From the NCBI RefSeq assembly GCF_016783915.1, contig NZ_JADHVT010000038.1, positions 1 through 34,034 on the forward strand: 34,034 bases of DNA, in the 5' to 3' direction. The DNA is from Acidovorax sp. (GTDB lineage Bacteria > Pseudomonadota > Gammaproteobacteria > Burkholderiales > Burkholderiaceae_C). A program made the position numbers and the translations under genes. Shown one piece after another: positions 31,413 through 34,034 of this stretch. How positions within the stretch are numbered: position 1 is the stretch's first letter; each line of letters opens with the position of its first letter. The notes under the pieces were generated by a model. The model was not told where the DNA came from. It made no database searches and worked only from the letters and a program-made list of their open reading frames with translations.

Positions 31413-34034
31413 ATGCATCCTTCTCTGTCTGACCCCCGCTGCCATCAGCCCCTGCCGGAGGGGCCCCTGGCTGAGCATTCCCGCTTCTACCAGCGCCTGC
31501 ACCGCCGCTACGCGAACGACCTGCTCCTGCTGCCACCGGGCGTGCCGGTGCTCGCCACCATGGAGCAGGCCTACGAGGCACTGTGTGCGCGCGGCTGCGA
31601 CACCGGCACCGCGCTGCGCGTGTTGCGCCAGCTGGTCATGGAGCGGCTCATCCAGCTCGACTGCGAAGCGCAGACGCCGCTGGCCGATATCACCCGGGCA
31701 GTCACCGAACTGGCCGAGCTGGCCCTGGACCGCGCCTGCCAACAGGCGCGCCGAGAACTCGACGAGCGCCATGGCGCCCCGCGCGGCCCACAGGGCCAGG
31801 CCGTGCAGCTGTGGATCATCGGCATGGGCAAGCTGGGTGCCCGCGAGCTCAATGTCTCCAGCGACATCGACCTCATATATGTGTACGAGCACGATGGCGA
31901 GACCGCTGGCACACCGGATGGCCGGGGCCGCATCTCCAACCACGAATACTTTGCGCGCGCCGTCAAGGCCATTTACAGCCTGGTGGGCGACACCACCGAG
32001 CACGGTTTTGTCTTTCGGGTGGACCTCGCCCTGCGGCCCAACGGCAACTCGGGTCCAGCATCGGTGTCCCTGGCAGCGCTGGAGGAATACCTGCAGGTGC
32101 AGGGCCGCGAATGGGAGCGTTTTGCCTGGCTCAAAAGCCGTGTGGTCGCCCCGCGCGACTGCATAGGTCGGCCCGAAGTGCAGGCATTGCGTGGCGTGGT
32201 ACTGCCGTTTGTGTTCCGCCGCTACCTGGACTACAGCGTGTTCGACGCACTGCGCTCGCTGCACAGCCAGATCCGGGACCATGCCTCCAAACGCAGCGCC
32301 GGGCACCCCGAGCGCGCCAACGACGTCAAGCTCTCGCGCGGCGGCATCCGCGAGATCGAATTCACCGTGCAGTTGCTGCAGGTGGTACGGGGCGGGCAGT
32401 TCCCCGAGCTGCGCCGCCGCCCCACACTCGATGCGCTGCAGCGCCTGGCCCATGCGGGCCTCATGCCGCAGGAGACCGCCGACGCGCTGGCCCGGGCGTA
32501 TGTGTTCCTGCGCCGGGTGGAGCACCGCATACAGTACCTGGACGACCAGCAGACCCACGTGCTGCCCACGCGCGACGACGACCTGGCCTGGATCGCCAGC
32601 ACACTGGGCTACAAGGACTGCTGCGCTTTCCTGCACGAGTTGGATGCCCACCGCGAGCTGGTGGCCCAGGAGTTCGACACCCTGCTGGGTGGCAACGGAA
32701 AAAAACAGTGCAGTGGTGGCGGCTGTGGCGGCCCCCGGGCGGCAGCACCGCCGCCTCCAGAGCTGGAAGGCCTGCTGGAGCAACTGCCGCCGGGCTTTCG
32801 CGAGCGGGTGGCCGAGTGGCGCAACCACCCGCGCGTGGCCGGGCTGCGTGACGAAGCGCGGGGCCGCCTGTTCCGCCTGGTGCAGCGCACGGCCCAGTGG
32901 CTCAAGGAAGGACGCGTCACCGAAGAGGCCACCGTGCGCCTGGCCAACTGGCTGGAGCCGCTGCTGCGGCGCGAAAGCTATCTAGCGCTGCTGCTGGAGC
33001 GGCCCTCGGTACACGAACAGCTGCTGCACCTGCTGGGGGCGGCCAAGTGGCCCGCGCGTTACCTGCTGCAGCACCCCGGCGTGATCGACGAGCTGGTGGG
33101 CGATGCACTGTTGTCCGAACGTTTTGTGGTGGCCGACTTTGAACGCGAACTGGGCATGCGCCTGGCGTCGCTGCGCTCTACCGGCGAGGATGACGACGAA
33201 ACCCTGCTCAACCTGCTGCGCCGTGCGCAGCATGCCGAGACCTTCCGCACCCTGGCACGCGATGTGGAGCGCCGCATCACCGTCGAGCAGGTGGCCGACG
33301 ACCTGAGCGCGCTGGCCGACAGCGTGCTGCGCATCACCAGCCAGTGGTGCTGGAGCCGCCTCAAGAACCGCCACCGCGACGAACCCCAGTTCGCCATCAT
33401 TGGCTACGGCAAGCTGGGCGGCAAGGAGCTGGGCTACGGCAGCGACCTGGACATCGTCTTTGTGTTCGACGACGACGATGAGCGGGCACCCGAGGTATAC
33501 GCGGCCTTTGTGCGCAAGCTCATCAACTGGCTCACCGTCAAGACCGGCGAGGGCGACCTGTACGAGATCGACACGGCCCTGCGGCCCAATGGCAACTCGG
33601 GCCTGCTGGTGACGAGCTTCGAGGCCTACGCCAACTACCAGCAGCAACGCGGCAGCAACACCGCCTGGACCTGGGAGCACCAGGCCATGACACGCGCGCG
33701 GTTCGTGATGGGCAGCGAGGCCTTGCGCGAGCGCTTTGACGCTGTGCGCGAGGCCGTCATCACCTCTGCCCGCGACCCGCTGGCGTTGAGGGGCGAGATC
33801 GTGACCATGCGCGAGCGGGTGCGCTCGGCCCACCCCACGCCGGCCGGGCGCTTTGACGTGAAGCACAGCCCGGGCGGCATGGTGGACGCCGAGTTTGCCG
33901 TGCAGTACCTGGTGCTGTCGCAGTCTGCCGCCCACCCCGAATTGCGTGGCAACCTGGGCAACATTGCACTGCTGCAGCGTGCCGAGCAGGTGGGCCTGCT
34001 ACCCGCGGGCGTGGGCCACGCAGCGGCCGACGCC
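31413..34034 (+). CDS. glnE: Glutamine synthetase adenylyltransferase/adenylyl-removing enzyme, 3' end cut off
   Basis: GlnE modifies glutamine synthetase in response to PII protein, adding or removing AMP. The frame is open without a stop for 874 codons to the window edge, lacking only the C-terminal end. Both nucleotidyltransferase halves are present: the N-terminal adenylyl-removing half with GMGKLGARELNVSSDIDL (starting at residue 137) and LRPNGNSG, and the C-terminal adenylylating half with GYGKLGGKELGYGSDLDI (from residue 664) and a second LRPNGNSG. A linker at residues 427-450 has two cysteines (QCSGGGCGG) and a Pro run, and is encoded next to seven consecutive A bases (32699-32705). 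The ATG at 31413 is chosen; a GTG at 31404 is also possible. Confidence 0.95.
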   Translation, partial: MHPSLSDPRCHQPLPEGPLAEHSRFYQRLHRRYANDLLLLPPGVPVLATMEQAYEALCARGCDTGTALRVLRQLVMERLIQLDCEAQTPLADITRAVTELAELALDRACQQARRELDERHGAPRGPQGQAVQLWIIGMGKLGARELNVSSDIDLIYVYEHDGETAGTPDGRGRISNHEYFARAVKAIYSLVGDTTEHGFVFRVDLALRPNGNSGPASVSLAALEEYLQVQGREWERFAWLKSRVVAPRDCIGRPEVQALRGVVLPFVFRRYLDYSVFDALRSLHSQIRDHASKRSAGHPERANDVKLSRGGIREIEFTVQLLQVVRGGQFPELRRRPTLDALQRLAHAGLMPQETADALARAYVFLRRVEHRIQYLDDQQTHVLPTRDDDLAWIASTLGYKDCCAFLHELDAHRELVAQEFDTLLGGNGKKQCSGGGCGGPRAAAPPPPELEGLLEQLPPGFRERVAEWRNHPRVAGLRDEARGRLFRLVQRTAQWLKEGRVTEEATVRLANWLEPLLRRESYLALLLERPSVHEQLLHLLGAAKWPARYLLQHPGVIDELVGDALLSERFVVADFERELGMRLASLRSTGEDDDETLLNLLRRAQHAETFRTLARDVERRITVEQVADDLSALADSVLRITSQWCWSRLKNRHRDEPQFAIIGYGKLGGKELGYGSDLDIVFVFDDDDERAPEVYAAFVRKLINWLTVKTGEGDLYEIDTALRPNGNSGLLVTSFEAYANYQQQRGSNTAWTWEHQAMTRARFVMGSEALRERFDAVREAVITSARDPLALRGEIVTMRERVRSAHPTPAGRFDVKHSPGGMVDAEFAVQYLVLSQSAAHPELRGNLGNIALLQRAEQVGLLPAGVGHAAADA

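Noticed and set aside
31583..32851. A 422-codon plus-strand frame within glnE
   Set aside because: It is in the -1 frame of glnE, Arg/Pro/Ala-rich with no motif; the real gene is the frame starting at 31413, which carries both GlnE signatures. It matters only for the speculative slippage noted at 32699-32705.

Overview
The window looks like core chromosome of a high-GC betaproteobacterium of the family Comamonadaceae (Acidovorax-like). The clues are protein character (Bug-type binding protein, fused indolepyruvate oxidoreductase, DUF1631 protein, yajC-secD-secF) and the gene neighbourhoods; the genus is an inference from memory of such genomes. There is no tRNA, rRNA, CRISPR array, insertion sequence, integrase or recognisable defence system. 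Coding density is high, with one contiguous gene set, many 4-base start/stop overlaps and few long gaps.

Layout. 1-1183: the start of a Bug-family periplasmic binding protein and an upstream LysR regulator, same strand. 1283-3533: pyrF, then a two-gene lipoprotein operon (an unassigned lipoprotein and a FlgO-like lipoprotein) ending at a clear terminator. 3749-8234: pgk, preceded on the same strand by a tightly packed def - BamE/OmlA-like lipoprotein - fmt - azlC - azlD cluster. 8434-10873: divergent LysM protein and dprA. 10958-16654: yajC-secD-secF followed by a DUF1631 protein. 16953-21176: a 1189-residue indolepyruvate ferredoxin oxidoreductase, divergent from an Lrp/AsnC regulator. 21325-23474: mltA, a divergent 48-residue membrane protein and an OmpA-like lipoprotein. 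23521-31269: an operon reading yhdP - nitrilase-family amidase - sensor kinase - response regulator. 31413 to the right edge: glnE, divergent from yhdP and cut off by the window.

How it fits together. Much of the window serves envelope biogenesis: Sec accessory export (YajC/SecD/SecF), peptidoglycan binding and turnover (LysM, MltA, OmpA-like), lipoproteins, and AsmA-like inter-membrane transport (YhdP). The rest is housekeeping: pyrimidine synthesis, glycolysis, formylation/deformylation of initiator Met, DNA uptake, and nitrogen control. I did not find a convincing undescribed system. The points most worth a second look are an AT-rich repeat-like segment read in frame within fmt (with a similar 41-base copy upstream of yajC), the translationally coupled yhdP-amidase-kinase-regulator operon, the FlgO-like lipoprotein pair, the small membrane protein whose start codon overlaps that of mltA, and several unexplained inverted repeats.
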